Assembly (NCBI GenBank): GCA_012728855.1
Contig: JAAYEH010000058.1
Coordinates: forward strand, 1-55,722
Direction of reading: 5' to 3'
Source of the DNA: Rhodopirellula sp.
GTDB lineage: Bacteria > Planctomycetota > Planctomycetia > Pirellulales > Thermoguttaceae
DNA: 55,722 nucleotides
Shown here one piece after another: positions 43,329-51,770 of this stretch. A program made the translations under genes and the position numbers. The notes beneath the pieces are model-generated. The model saw nothing but the letters and a program-made list of their open reading frames with translations, was not told where the DNA came from and did no database searches. The number at the start of each line of letters is the position of its first letter. The first letter of the stretch is position 1.

Positions 43329-43468
43329 GGGACCGGAAGTCTCTTTCCGTAAAGGCACTGACGCCGCTCGGCAATCCAAGCGCGGTTGGGGGCCGATACG
43401 GAAAGAGACTCCCGCCCTCTTTCTCTCCGCCTGGCTCTCGACTCTCGACTCTCGACTCTCGACTCTTG
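43329..43468. repeat. GGGAGTC-family palindrome plus a CTCGACTC tract (copy 2)
   Basis: GGACCGGAAGTCTCTTTCCGT near 43330-43350 and ACGGAAAGAGACTCCCGCCC (43398-43417) form an imperfect palindrome with a perfect 13-bp AGTCTCTTTCCGT core. The right arm reads GGGCGGGAGTCTCTTTCCGT in complement, clearly related to GGTCGGGAGTC plus T-run plus CCGTGTCGGCC at 10544-10640. From 43421 to 43468 follows TCTCTCCGCCTGGCTCTCGA and then CTCGACT units, matching the tract at 9010-9064. The block separates the vWA gene from the TPR gene inside one operon. Confidence 0.72.
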
Positions 43469-43479
43469 CGCATCGCCGC

Positions 43480-44499
43480 CTAGCCGCCTTCCTGCGGAAA
43501 CGGTCGGGAAATATCGACGTATCCGTAGCGGCCGCCGTTTTCGCGCGCCAGCCGCATGAGGAAATTGTCGCCGCCCATTTTGGGCCCCAGGCCGAATTCG
43601 ATGGTGTTGATCGAGATGCCGTTGGCCCAGCGGTGGACCTGCTCCAATTGGCCGGTGGAAAGCCGCGGCTCGTCGGCGTCGGTGAGCAGGAAGATCACAT
43701 CCGGTTGAAGCGAGATGGCCATCTTCAGCGCGTTTTCGTGGCGGGTTCCGCCATCGGGGGTAATCGACCCGATGAAGCGCCGGGCGCGTTCTTTGTTCTG
43801 CTCGGTGGCCAGGGCGAGCTTTCCCGGCTGGCCCGACGGATTGAAGATCACCGGTTTCTCGTTGTAGAAAATGATCTGGAACTGATGGACCGTATCGAGG
43901 CTTTCCAGGCTGGAGGCCAGTGCCGTCTTGGCCATGCCCAGCGCGTTGCGACCGGATCCGCCCATGCTGCCCGAGCGATCGAAGACGTAGACGAACTTAT
44001 TGCCTTCTCCTTGTACTCCGAAGAGGCTGGTGGTGGCTTTCGTCCCGCCGCCGATTCCGTTGACCGGTCCCCTCGGCCCCTTGCCCGCGGCCCCGGCGTC
44101 GCCGACGCCGCCCCCTTCGGCCACCGCCGGTCCAATGATGGCCATCGCGGCAGGCAGCGCGGCCGTGGGGTCAACCGGGGGTTGGTCGTCGAGGATCTCC
44201 TCCAGGCTCCGGTCGCTGGGACGGCTGGCCTCCGAGGTCGCCTTCTCTGCGCTTTCGCCGCCGCTGGGGCCTTCGAAGAACTCCTCTCCCCCGCCCTGGT
44301 GTTTGAGAACGATTCCGACGTCGGCCGTTCGCTCCGCCATCGCTCCTTGGCGAGGGGCCACCTGAAGCGTCAATCCCAGCACGACGAGGATCGCCACGTG
44401 CAGCAGTAGCGAAAGGAGCCAGGAGGGCGCTCGCGGACGAACACCGACCAGGCCCGACTCCCGCTCCCGCGGCAGATCGACCTGCCGAGAGCGACCCAT
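43480..44499 (-). CDS. vWA-domain protein with a TonB/TolA-like membrane anchor; first gene of the ExbBD operon
   Basis: The 339-residue protein starts at ATG 44499 (MGRSRQVDLPRERESGLVGV). After a basic cytoplasmic stretch it has one membrane span, WLLSLLLHVAILVVLGLTLQ (about 27-47). The S-L-L-L-H-V pattern with a histidine is the hallmark of TonB/TolA energy-transducer anchors. A disordered periplasmic linker (GGGEEFFEGPSGGESAEKAT; GIGGGTKATTSLFGVQGEGN) follows. The C-terminus is a vWA domain with KFVYVFDRSGSMGGSGRNAL (D-x-S-x-S metal site near residue 170) and DVIFLLTDADEPRLSTGQLE. This is TonB architecture with vWA replacing the TonB C-terminal domain, encoded with ExbB and two ExbD. Its role as an energised transducer is inference. 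Confidence 0.85.
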   Translation of the reverse strand: MGRSRQVDLPRERESGLVGVRPRAPSWLLSLLLHVAILVVLGLTLQVAPRQGAMAERTADVGIVLKHQGGGEEFFEGPSGGESAEKATSEASRPSDRSLEEILDDQPPVDPTAALPAAMAIIGPAVAEGGGVGDAGAAGKGPRGPVNGIGGGTKATTSLFGVQGEGNKFVYVFDRSGSMGGSGRNALGMAKTALASSLESLDTVHQFQIIFYNEKPVIFNPSGQPGKLALATEQNKERARRFIGSITPDGGTRHENALKMAISLQPDVIFLLTDADEPRLSTGQLEQVHRWANGISINTIEFGLGPKMGGDNFLMRLARENGGRYGYVDISRPFPQEGG

Positions 44500-44590
44500 A
44501 GGCAACACTCCGGATAGCTGCGAAAAGATAGGCGGACAAAGCATTTACGACGCGACGTTCATTCTAGTTCTCGACCCGATTTGCGTCAAC

Positions 44591-45140
44591 GCGAGTCCGC
44601 AAGCCCGGCATCGATTGGGAAACCTGCATGACGATGAACACGACGTGGGGATATAGCGAGCACGACCACGCCTGGAAATCCAACGAGACACTTATCCGTA
44701 ACCTGATCGACATCGCCAGCAAGGGCGGCAATTACCTGCTGAACATCGGCCCCAAAGGCGACGGCGGCGTGCCGCAGCAGAGCGTCGACTCGCTGAAGGC
44801 CATCGGCGCCTGGATGAAGACCAACGGCGAAGCCATCTATGCGACCGAGGCCAGCCCGTTCGCGAAACTCGACTGGGGCCGCTGTACGCGGAAGCAACCC
44901 AGCGATCGCATCACTCGCCTGTATCTCCACGTATTCGACTGGCCCAGCAGCGGCCGGCTCGTTCTCACCGGACTTGCGAACCGGCCCGTCGAGGCATTCC
45001 TCCTTGCCGGCAACCAGCGACTCCAGGTGGCGGGCGACAACAGCGCCGTCACGATCATGCTGCCGGCCGAAGCGCCCGACAAGATCGCCACCGTTGTCGC
45101 TCTGGATATCGAAGGCGCTCCACGGATCGTCCGGCCGTGA
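44591..45140 (+). pseudogene. C-terminal fragment of a GH29 alpha-L-fucosidase gene
   Basis: The frame reads RKPGIDWETCMTMNTTWGYS, then EHDHAWKSNETLIRNLIDIA and SKGGNYLLNIGPKGDGGVPQ. These are the late TIM-barrel motifs of GH29 alpha-L-fucosidases, followed by GEAIYATEASPF and the C-terminal beta domain ending GAPRIVRP. A full enzyme has about 450-500 residues with the catalytic aspartate upstream; only about 180 residues remain. There is no signal peptide or N-terminal half, and the sequence upstream turns into the intergenic region of the vWA gene. The ATG at 44629 is internal to the motif, so this is a decayed fragment rather than a short gene. Confidence 0.85.
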
Positions 45141-45467
45141 CCTTTCACGGGCGGGGCGAACGGGATCTGTCCTTGGCCTCCGCGTAGCCTGGAAGAAAGG
45201 TCTTTTCAGTGAGAAACCGCGATGGTCAATTGGTCGCAATCGTCGTTTGGATGGTGGTCGCATCCCATGCCGAACTGCCATGATGGACCTTCCAGCCGCC
45301 CGATCATGGGCACGACTGGGTGATTCTCCTCGAACCTGCCACAACGCCAAGCAGTATTCTTCCGCGGACCGATCGACACAAACGTGGTTGACGTGCGAAC
45401 TGCCTGCAAAGTCCACCCGAGAATCACATGGTCAAGGAATTCGGGAGTTAGCACATAGTCATGCGAC
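45141..45467. other. Intergenic region with possible coding debris
   Basis: No complete gene is present. On the minus strand a stretch around 45235-45420 can be read as VLTPEFLDHVILGWTLQAVR and GRFEENHPVVPMIGRLEGPS without a stop, which might be debris of a lost gene, but no family is recognised. No repeat or RNA gene was seen. Confidence 0.3.
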
Positions 45468-46826
45468 TCAGAGAGCTTTCGTGACCCCGGGCACGGCCAC
45501 CGGATAGCGGCCTTGAGCGTCGGCCACCACGGGCGGAACCGCGTCGAAGGCGTATCGCTGGGGCGCCAATTCAAGCGTGGAATTCATCACCTGCTCCCAA
45601 GTGATCATCTGGCCGGAGTAGCTCGCCATGCGGCCCATGATCCCCACGAGGGTTGCCGTGGCGGCGTGTTCCACCTCGTTGTGCGGCTTGTCTTGACGGA
45701 TGGCATCCATAAGCACGTCGTGTTCCACTTGGTATGGGTTGGGCATGCTGCCTCGCATCCGCCACGGACTGGCGCCCTCGATCCGCCCGCCGAAGAGATC
45801 CGCCGTGCCTTTCGCCCCGAGAACTGCCGCCGTCGACCGCGTCCAACAGCCCGAGATCTGGCGGGTTTGGGCGAACATCCGGATTCCATCGGCAAACGCA
45901 TATTCGACCACCTGGTGGTCGAACGTGTCGCCTTGCTGCGCGGGCAGATAGACCTGGCGACCGCCCTGGCCTTGCGCAGTCGCCGGATGGCCGCCGTGGA
46001 GCCACAGACAGAGGTCGAAGTAGTGGACCAGGGCGTCGACGATGTAGTCGCCGCTGAGCCAGACGAAGTGGTAAGGGTTGCGGAGTTGGTACATCATTTC
46101 CGTCATGTCGTCCGGCCGCGGCGGGGTGTCGCGCAAGGCCGCCATGTTGAAGTAGCACGACATCTTCAGCGGTGACCCGATGGCGCCGTCCCTGACGCGA
46201 GCCATCGTCTCCACCACCCGTTGGCTGTAACGCATGTAGAGCCCCACGCCCACCTTCAGGCTTTTCTTCTTGGCCTCCTCGTTGGACGACAGGATCTGCC
46301 GGATCCCCGGCACGTCCACTCCCAGGGGCTTCTCCATGAACACGTGTTTTCCCTGCTTTACGGCATACGCGAAGTGCATGGGCCGGAAATGCTGATGCGC
46401 GGCCAGGATCACCAGATCGACGCCGCTATCGATCGCCTTTTGATAGGCGTCGAATCCCACGAAGCGGCGCTCCGGCGGCACGTCCACCCGGCTGGTCAGG
46501 CCCGTGGAAGCCTCGCGGTCGTAATCGGCGGGAAAACCCTGGACAAGGTGCTTGAGGCTCGATTCCAGGCGATCGGCGAAGAGATCGGCCATCGCCCACA
46601 GCTTAACCGGTCCCTTGGTAAGCAGTGCCTGGGCCGTAGCTCCGGTGCCTCGGAAGCCGCATCCGATCAGCGCCAACTTGATCGTCTCGCCGCCGGTTGC
46701 GTGGAAGCCGGCCGGGGACTGCCCGCCGGAGGGAGCCTTCGGAGCCTGCGCCTTGGCACCGGCATCGTGGCTCAGCAAGCCCGACACACCGAGGATCGTT
46801 CCCTTGAGAAAATCATGTCGGCTCAT
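45468..46826 (-). CDS. Gfo/Idh/MocA-family oxidoreductase with an export-type leader
   Basis: The 452-residue protein starts MSRHDFLKGTILGVSGLLSH, a twin-arginine-like or lipoprotein-like planctomycete leader (only one arginine before the hydrophobic core). The Rossmann motif is IKLALIGCGFRGTGATAQAL, with the NAD-binding E-K-P in KHVFMEKPLGVDVPGIRQIL. The C-terminal domain has SGDYIVDALVHYFDLCLWLH, which carries the substrate D-x-x-x-H-x-x-D. These enzymes oxidise or reduce sugars or inositols with NAD(P). Exported members are very common in planctomycetes. It is divergent from the large hydrolase gene at 47176, so both may belong to one sugar-use region. Confidence 0.9.
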   Translation of the reverse strand: MSRHDFLKGTILGVSGLLSHDAGAKAQAPKAPSGGQSPAGFHATGGETIKLALIGCGFRGTGATAQALLTKGPVKLWAMADLFADRLESSLKHLVQGFPADYDREASTGLTSRVDVPPERRFVGFDAYQKAIDSGVDLVILAAHQHFRPMHFAYAVKQGKHVFMEKPLGVDVPGIRQILSSNEEAKKKSLKVGVGLYMRYSQRVVETMARVRDGAIGSPLKMSCYFNMAALRDTPPRPDDMTEMMYQLRNPYHFVWLSGDYIVDALVHYFDLCLWLHGGHPATAQGQGGRQVYLPAQQGDTFDHQVVEYAFADGIRMFAQTRQISGCWTRSTAAVLGAKGTADLFGGRIEGASPWRMRGSMPNPYQVEHDVLMDAIRQDKPHNEVEHAATATLVGIMGRMASYSGQMITWEQVMNSTLELAPQRYAFDAVPPVVADAQGRYPVAVPGVTKAL

Positions 46827-47175
46827 AACCAGCCTCCGCAGTTTGTTTCGCACGGTGGATTCGCCTTCCGACAAACGGATGCCATGGCTCGAATCATGGA
46901 CGATTGTATGCCCGGGTCGCTATGGCCTGCAACCGCTGCCGGGCGAGAAGCGGCACGTGGGGTTCCGCTTTGCAGTAGGGGCGCTGCAAACGGCCGTTGC
47001 GTGGTGGTGTGCGGCCTCCGAACTCCGTTGCCAGGAATTCTGCCCAACATTCCCAGGTACGGCGCATTGCGGCCGAAGGGGAACTGTGAGAGGATACCCA
47101 TAACTTCGCCAGTCAAGATGCTACGGTCGCAAAAGGCCCGAAAACGAGACCGCTTATTCCCCGGGGGACACTGCA
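46827..47175. other. Divergent intergenic region
   Basis: The 349 bp between the Gfo/Idh gene (minus) and the large hydrolase gene (plus) must contain both promoters. Open frames crossing it on either strand are short shadows with poor residue composition. No palindrome, repeat or RNA gene was recognised. Confidence 0.4.
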
Positions 47176-49377
47176 ATGCAAACCAACACCTGCCAGCCAT
47201 TTCGCCGACTCATTTTGCACAAGAACCACCGCCGCCTGCTCATGCACAGCCTCAGTCTGGCCTTCACCATGTCCTTCCTTGCGGCCGCACGTTCGCCGGC
47301 CGATCCGCCGGCGCCGACAACTCCGCGGACCTGGCCCCAAGCCTATTCGGTCCAGCGCGACGACGCGTCTGGTGTCCTGGCCCTTTCCACTCCCTACTAC
47401 ACCATCCAGCAGGATCTCAAGAAAGGCGGCGCACTCACGCGAATCACCTTGACGCACGGGAAGGCCGCAAACCTTTTGGTGCGGCCCCTGGAGACCCGCG
47501 TGCTGGACGAAAGCGGAACCATGCTCTCGGACTTGAACGATTCGGCGCCGGTCGTCACCCATCGCCGCAATGGCCTCAACGAGATCGTCACGGTCCAGGC
47601 CGCGCTGAAGGACCAGGCCGGCCGGGCGCCGGGTATTCAAGCCAAGACCACGCTCGACTATCGCTGGGGATACCTGAAGATCCGCAAAGAACTGCTCGTT
47701 CCGGCCGGCACAAGTGTGCGGGAGGTCTGCCCGCTGTCGACCGTCTTCGCCCCGAATCTCACCAACTACGGTTATCGCGAAGGGATCACCGAGGAGGAAA
47801 AGGCGCCGCCGTTTTCGTTCGGGAGCAATCGTTGGGCCAGGCTCCGCCTCGACGAGCCCTCGGACAAGACCCTCGACACTCGCTATGTGCCGCGCTCGAT
47901 GATCTTCGCCGACCCCGGAGTCGAAGGGATCGAGTGGTTCGTCGGATCCGATCTTGTGCAATGGGATCTGCAACTGACCGGAAGCCGCGGCGCGGGCCGG
48001 TGCCTGTTGGATCGCAGCCAGGATCCGCCGGGGCTGTCGCTGTCGGTCTCTCCGCTTTGGAACCCCGCCGGGGCCGTGCCGGTGCCCAGCGCCATCGTCT
48101 TTGACTTCTATCTGGCTTTCCCGCTGATCGAAGGCCGCGCGCAAGGGCCCTGGCTGCACACCACCTTTAATCGCAACCGCGGCAACTGGGTATCAACGGA
48201 AGAAATCGGCCGCTGGGCGGAGAAGGGCATCCAGACCGTCCACTGCCACAACGACGGCGACTACTACGACGACGGACTGTTCTGGCGCGACGGCGCTTAC
48301 CCGCCCTACCCCGACATGGATCGCTTCGACCGGGTTCTTTCCGACTGTCGGCGCGTCGGAATCCGGACCGCTACCTACTTCTCGAATAAGGAACTGCATC
48401 CGAGCACCAACGAGTTCCAGCAACACGGGGACGAGTGGGGCCGGAAGAACCGCAAGGCAGAGCTGCGCCACAATTTCTATCGCCCGGGCCGCGAGTTCGG
48501 CGCCCAGATGTGCCTGCGGTCCGGCTGGCTCGATTTCCTGAAGCTCTCCATCGACCGGGTTCTCAAGAATCACCCTCTCGACGGCGTCTACTACGACTGG
48601 AACGTGGCGTTGCTCTGCTCGAATCCCCTGCACGAAGGCGACGGCGCCGCGCCGGCCAAGGGCCATTGGGACATGGACGAACTGCTCGACCTGATGGAGT
48701 GGACCCGCCGCCGTGTCGGAATGAGCGGCCTGGTCATCGTCCACAACACCACCGTTCCGATGTACGCCGTCGAAAACTTCGCTGATTACGTGGTCGCGAC
48801 CGAATGGGGTTATCAAAAATGGACCGACCAGGCGCCGGACCTTGAGAACCTGCCGCTGGAAACGTCGCTGGCCGGTGCGATTCCCCGCGGCGTGATCAGC
48901 TATGGAGTCCTCGACAGCAACGCGCCTCGGCGGCTGCACCGACTGTTTGCCATCGAAGCATTCTTGAACGGCGCTACGCCCTGGCCGGCCAGCGAAGAAA
49001 CGTTTGCCTTGCTTCCGTTGCTGCCGAAGCCGCTGGCGAAGATCGGCAGCTACCGATTCGCCGACTGGCGCAGCTCTGCCGTCACGCTATCGCACGCCCG
49101 ATGCGCGGCTGCCGTCTACAGCAAGCCCGGCGAAGCATACCTCCTTCTGGCGAACCTCGACGCCGACCCGCGCGAGGTCACCTGCGTGCTGCACCCCGAA
49201 AAACTCCCGCATCCGCTGGCCGGCATCACCAGCGCCAGCAGAGTTGCCGCGACAAGCACACCTGCCGCTCCTTCCGCGGAAAACGACACCTCAAGCCTGG
49301 ACGTCGAACAGTTGACCGGAGCAGGCGCCAGGCTCACCATTCCCGGCGATGGCGCCATCCTGGTTCAAGTCCGCTAG
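47176..49377 (+). CDS. Secreted TIM-barrel glycoside hydrolase-like protein
   Basis: The 733-residue protein has an N-terminal leader (MQTNTCQPFRRLILHKNHRR followed by LLMHSLSLAFTMSFLAAARS) consistent with export. About residues 55-330 are beta-rich (GVLALSTPYYTIQQDLKKGG; LDYRWGYLKIRKELLVPAGT). A TIM barrel follows with VHCHNDGDYYDDGLFWRDGA, GIRTATYFSNKELHP, NHPLDGVYYDWNVALLCSNP, SGLVIVHNTTVPMY and ISYGVLDSNAPRR, and a C-terminal beta domain. The D-G-V-Y-Y-D-W segment resembles the catalytic strand of DUF6259/GH36-like enzymes. No family number can be fixed by eye; the substrate is probably a plant or algal polysaccharide. Confidence 0.75.
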   Translation: MQTNTCQPFRRLILHKNHRRLLMHSLSLAFTMSFLAAARSPADPPAPTTPRTWPQAYSVQRDDASGVLALSTPYYTIQQDLKKGGALTRITLTHGKAANLLVRPLETRVLDESGTMLSDLNDSAPVVTHRRNGLNEIVTVQAALKDQAGRAPGIQAKTTLDYRWGYLKIRKELLVPAGTSVREVCPLSTVFAPNLTNYGYREGITEEEKAPPFSFGSNRWARLRLDEPSDKTLDTRYVPRSMIFADPGVEGIEWFVGSDLVQWDLQLTGSRGAGRCLLDRSQDPPGLSLSVSPLWNPAGAVPVPSAIVFDFYLAFPLIEGRAQGPWLHTTFNRNRGNWVSTEEIGRWAEKGIQTVHCHNDGDYYDDGLFWRDGAYPPYPDMDRFDRVLSDCRRVGIRTATYFSNKELHPSTNEFQQHGDEWGRKNRKAELRHNFYRPGREFGAQMCLRSGWLDFLKLSIDRVLKNHPLDGVYYDWNVALLCSNPLHEGDGAAPAKGHWDMDELLDLMEWTRRRVGMSGLVIVHNTTVPMYAVENFADYVVATEWGYQKWTDQAPDLENLPLETSLAGAIPRGVISYGVLDSNAPRRLHRLFAIEAFLNGATPWPASEETFALLPLLPKPLAKIGSYRFADWRSSAVTLSHARCAAAVYSKPGEAYLLLANLDADPREVTCVLHPEKLPHPLAGITSASRVAATSTPAAPSAENDTSSLDVEQLTGAGARLTIPGDGAILVQVR

Positions 49378-49442
49378 CGGTGCCACGTCCGGCAGGACGG
49401 CCACCTGCATCGAGCGGCTGGCTACGCGGAGAGATGCGATGA

Positions 49443-51272
49443 TCACTCCGCGATCGGCAGAAGGCGACCGATGAAGCATCCGTAGAGCTTGCCGGGGTCG
49501 TTCCTTCCGCCGTAGAGGTGCTCGAACTTATTGTAGACGTACACCAGGCGTCCTTCGTGCCAGGTGACATCCGGGCTGGAATTGTACTTGACGTCGTCGA
49601 CGAGCGAGATCTTCTCCACCGAACCGGTTCGCGGATCCACCAGGGCCAGGCCGATGTCGTGAAACATGTAACGACCGTAGATTCGCGATGGATAGGGCTC
49701 GCCATACTTCCACACCAACGCCAATCGATCGCCGACCTGCACTCCCTTGGCATACTGGTTGAATCCGCCCGCGCTTACCGTGATCAAGTCATGGAACCTT
49801 TGGCCGTCGAATCGCACCAGCCAGAGCGGCTGCGCGTCGGTCTTGGCCGCCGAATCGGTGAAGGTCACCGCGAGTTCGCCGTCAAAGACACTGAGAAACG
49901 GAGTGTAGGGCGTGGCGGTCGGCTGTGAGTCGAGTTCATGGGCCGGCCCCAGACCGGTCAGGTCGCGATTGAGGGTGCGGACAGTCACCGTGGTGCGATA
50001 CCCGTCGGGCAGTGATTGCCAGCGGCAGTAGCTCACCCAAAGCTGCCCGTCGACGATGGCAATTCCGCCGTTCCAGGTGCTTTCCGCCGGGTCGTTCGGC
50101 TCAATGACAAACGGCCCGGCGATCTCGCCGCTGCGGGTATCATACGAGGCAATGCACTGGCGGGCGTGCGGGGCGTCGCCATGATAGGCGCGTTTCCACG
50201 ACAGGTAAAGCTTGCCGTCGTGTACGGCCGATTGGGTTTGCCCCTGGTAGCACGGCTTGCCGTCGACCAGGAAAGGTTCCACCCAGGCCTTCGTCCAGAC
50301 CGGCCGCAAGTCCTTATCCAGTTGGCTCAACCAGATCGTGCCGCCGCGGCATTCGCTGTAGTAAAGCGCGCCGTCGACGCTTTCGATGCAGGGATAGACG
50401 GCCGGCGGCGTGGCCATTGCCTGGTCCGGCGCGATCTCAAAACGATTCCACACACGCGGTTCCGCGGGTTTTGTCGAGGCGGCCAGCACCTGGCTCTCCA
50501 CCTTGACGCTGCCGTCCGGACCGACTCGCCGCACGCGAAATTCGTACTCGGTTGCCGGGTCAAGGAAGATGACGTTGTGGAATCGCTCCAGCACCACCGC
50601 ATCGACCGGCTGCCATTCCGCCTCGCCCTTGACGCGGTAGTCTACCCGCCAACTCTCCACGCCGTCAAAGCCGGCATCGCCTAGGAGGTTCGTCGGCGAG
50701 CTTGCGGGTGTAATCCGCACGTCGTCGAACCAGCTTGTTCCCGTGCCAACCTGGTAGACAAGGCATCGCATGAGTTGGACGTCGCCGGGAAGGTCGAACG
50801 AGCCGCGGACCGCCGACCACTCGTCGGCCGCCGGCAGGTCGCGCGACACCAGGCCGTGGTGCTGGCGCGACGGCCCCACATAGCAGTCGATCACTAGTCT
50901 CGCCTTGCCGTCCTGCTGATCGGCGGTGCGGTAGAAGATCTCGTACTCGTAGCGGCCGGCTGCGTGGGATGCTTCCAGGTTCTGGATGAAGCAACCGCGG
51001 GCGTGGTTTGCCGACTGCTTTCCACGGATCCTCGCGGCGGCGGAGCCGGCGCGGCCTTCGTCCGGCACGATGGCGGCTTCGTGACTCGGGCCGGTTGGAG
51101 TGCTGGGGCTCCACTGGGTGGAATTCCGCAGCGTGCGAACCTCCTGGTCCACCTCCCAGGCGAGCATCACGCTGCGATCGGTCTGTCGCGGGCTGGTGAT
51201 CGGAAACGGTTCGGCGGCAGCCGGTGCGAGGACAAGCGACATTCCAAAGAGGACAAGAACTGGTGAAGTCAT
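49443..51272 (-). CDS. Secreted protein with carbohydrate-binding, fibronectin-like and beta-propeller-like regions
   Basis: The 609-residue protein begins MTSPVLVLFGMSLVLAPAAA, a signal peptide. Residues about 60-190 resemble a carbohydrate-binding jelly roll (RYEYEIFYRTADQQDGKARL; GSFDLPGDVQLMRCLVYQVG; SWFDDVRITPASSP). About 200-270 look like a fibronectin III domain (FLDPATEYEFRVRRVGPDGS). The remainder contains repeated W/Y-rich blades (GGTIWLSQLDKDLRPVWTKA; WNGGIAIVDGQLWVSYCRWQ; DRLALVWKYGEPYPSRIYGR), as in five-bladed propellers. No catalytic motif is visible. It ends convergently with the hydrolase gene at 49377. Confidence 0.7.
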   Translation of the reverse strand: MTSPVLVLFGMSLVLAPAAAEPFPITSPRQTDRSVMLAWEVDQEVRTLRNSTQWSPSTPTGPSHEAAIVPDEGRAGSAAARIRGKQSANHARGCFIQNLEASHAAGRYEYEIFYRTADQQDGKARLVIDCYVGPSRQHHGLVSRDLPAADEWSAVRGSFDLPGDVQLMRCLVYQVGTGTSWFDDVRITPASSPTNLLGDAGFDGVESWRVDYRVKGEAEWQPVDAVVLERFHNVIFLDPATEYEFRVRRVGPDGSVKVESQVLAASTKPAEPRVWNRFEIAPDQAMATPPAVYPCIESVDGALYYSECRGGTIWLSQLDKDLRPVWTKAWVEPFLVDGKPCYQGQTQSAVHDGKLYLSWKRAYHGDAPHARQCIASYDTRSGEIAGPFVIEPNDPAESTWNGGIAIVDGQLWVSYCRWQSLPDGYRTTVTVRTLNRDLTGLGPAHELDSQPTATPYTPFLSVFDGELAVTFTDSAAKTDAQPLWLVRFDGQRFHDLITVSAGGFNQYAKGVQVGDRLALVWKYGEPYPSRIYGRYMFHDIGLALVDPRTGSVEKISLVDDVKYNSSPDVTWHEGRLVYVYNKFEHLYGGRNDPGKLYGCFIGRLLPIAE

Positions 51273-51540
51273 AATGTACTTCTTCTCAAGAAGAGGGTGG
51301 GAGTGGGTAGGTGAAAGACTTGTCTTGGTTCATGGTAAACTGGAGTGCCCTGCCGGTAAAGCAAGCAGGGCAACATCCACTTCCACTCCGTTAACTGGGC
51401 CACTTCGGATCAATGCACTGTCCGTAGCGGCAGACAATGACCAACGCACGATGGGCGACATGGCCCAGCGCGTCCAACGATCGGATGGGTTTCCTCAGCC
51501 GTCGGCGGTCTGCTTTTCCAGTCGCTGGCGGGATCCGGCC

Positions 51541-51690
51541 AACGCTCAAGATCCTCACGACACTTTCCAGGCGGCGGCCGATTTTCGCGCCAGCGGGTTC
51601 TACTGGATTAACGGCGATAGCCGGGCCTGGTTTGAGGAGATCAAGCGCCGCGGCTATCGGTACTACTCTCGGCATACCGGCTCGCTTGCC
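51541..51690 (+). pseudogene. Short remnant of a planctomycete secreted-protein gene
   Basis: Within the 498-bp spacer 51273-51770 one plus-strand stretch reads QDPHDTFQAAADFRASGFYW and then INGDSRAWFEEIKRRGYRYY. It resembles the start of the TIM-barrel part of secreted planctomycete proteins that begin with 'T-x-x-A-A-x-D-F...W...D-x-x-W-x-x-x-I-K-x-x-G'. It has no start, no continuation and no ribosome-binding site. The rest of the spacer shows no gene. I regard it as debris, with modest certainty. Confidence 0.35.
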
Positions 51691-51770
51691 ATGCCGGGAT
51701 CCCAATGCCAACAATTGGACCTATCCCCTTTTCCTCGTCTGGTGGAGAGGTCTCCGTTGCTCATGCCGAG

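Noticed and set aside
46221..48104. Plus-strand open frame of 627 codons
   Set aside because: It crosses the Gfo/Idh gene antisense and the hydrolase gene out of frame, with no motif; a chance frame in GC-rich DNA.
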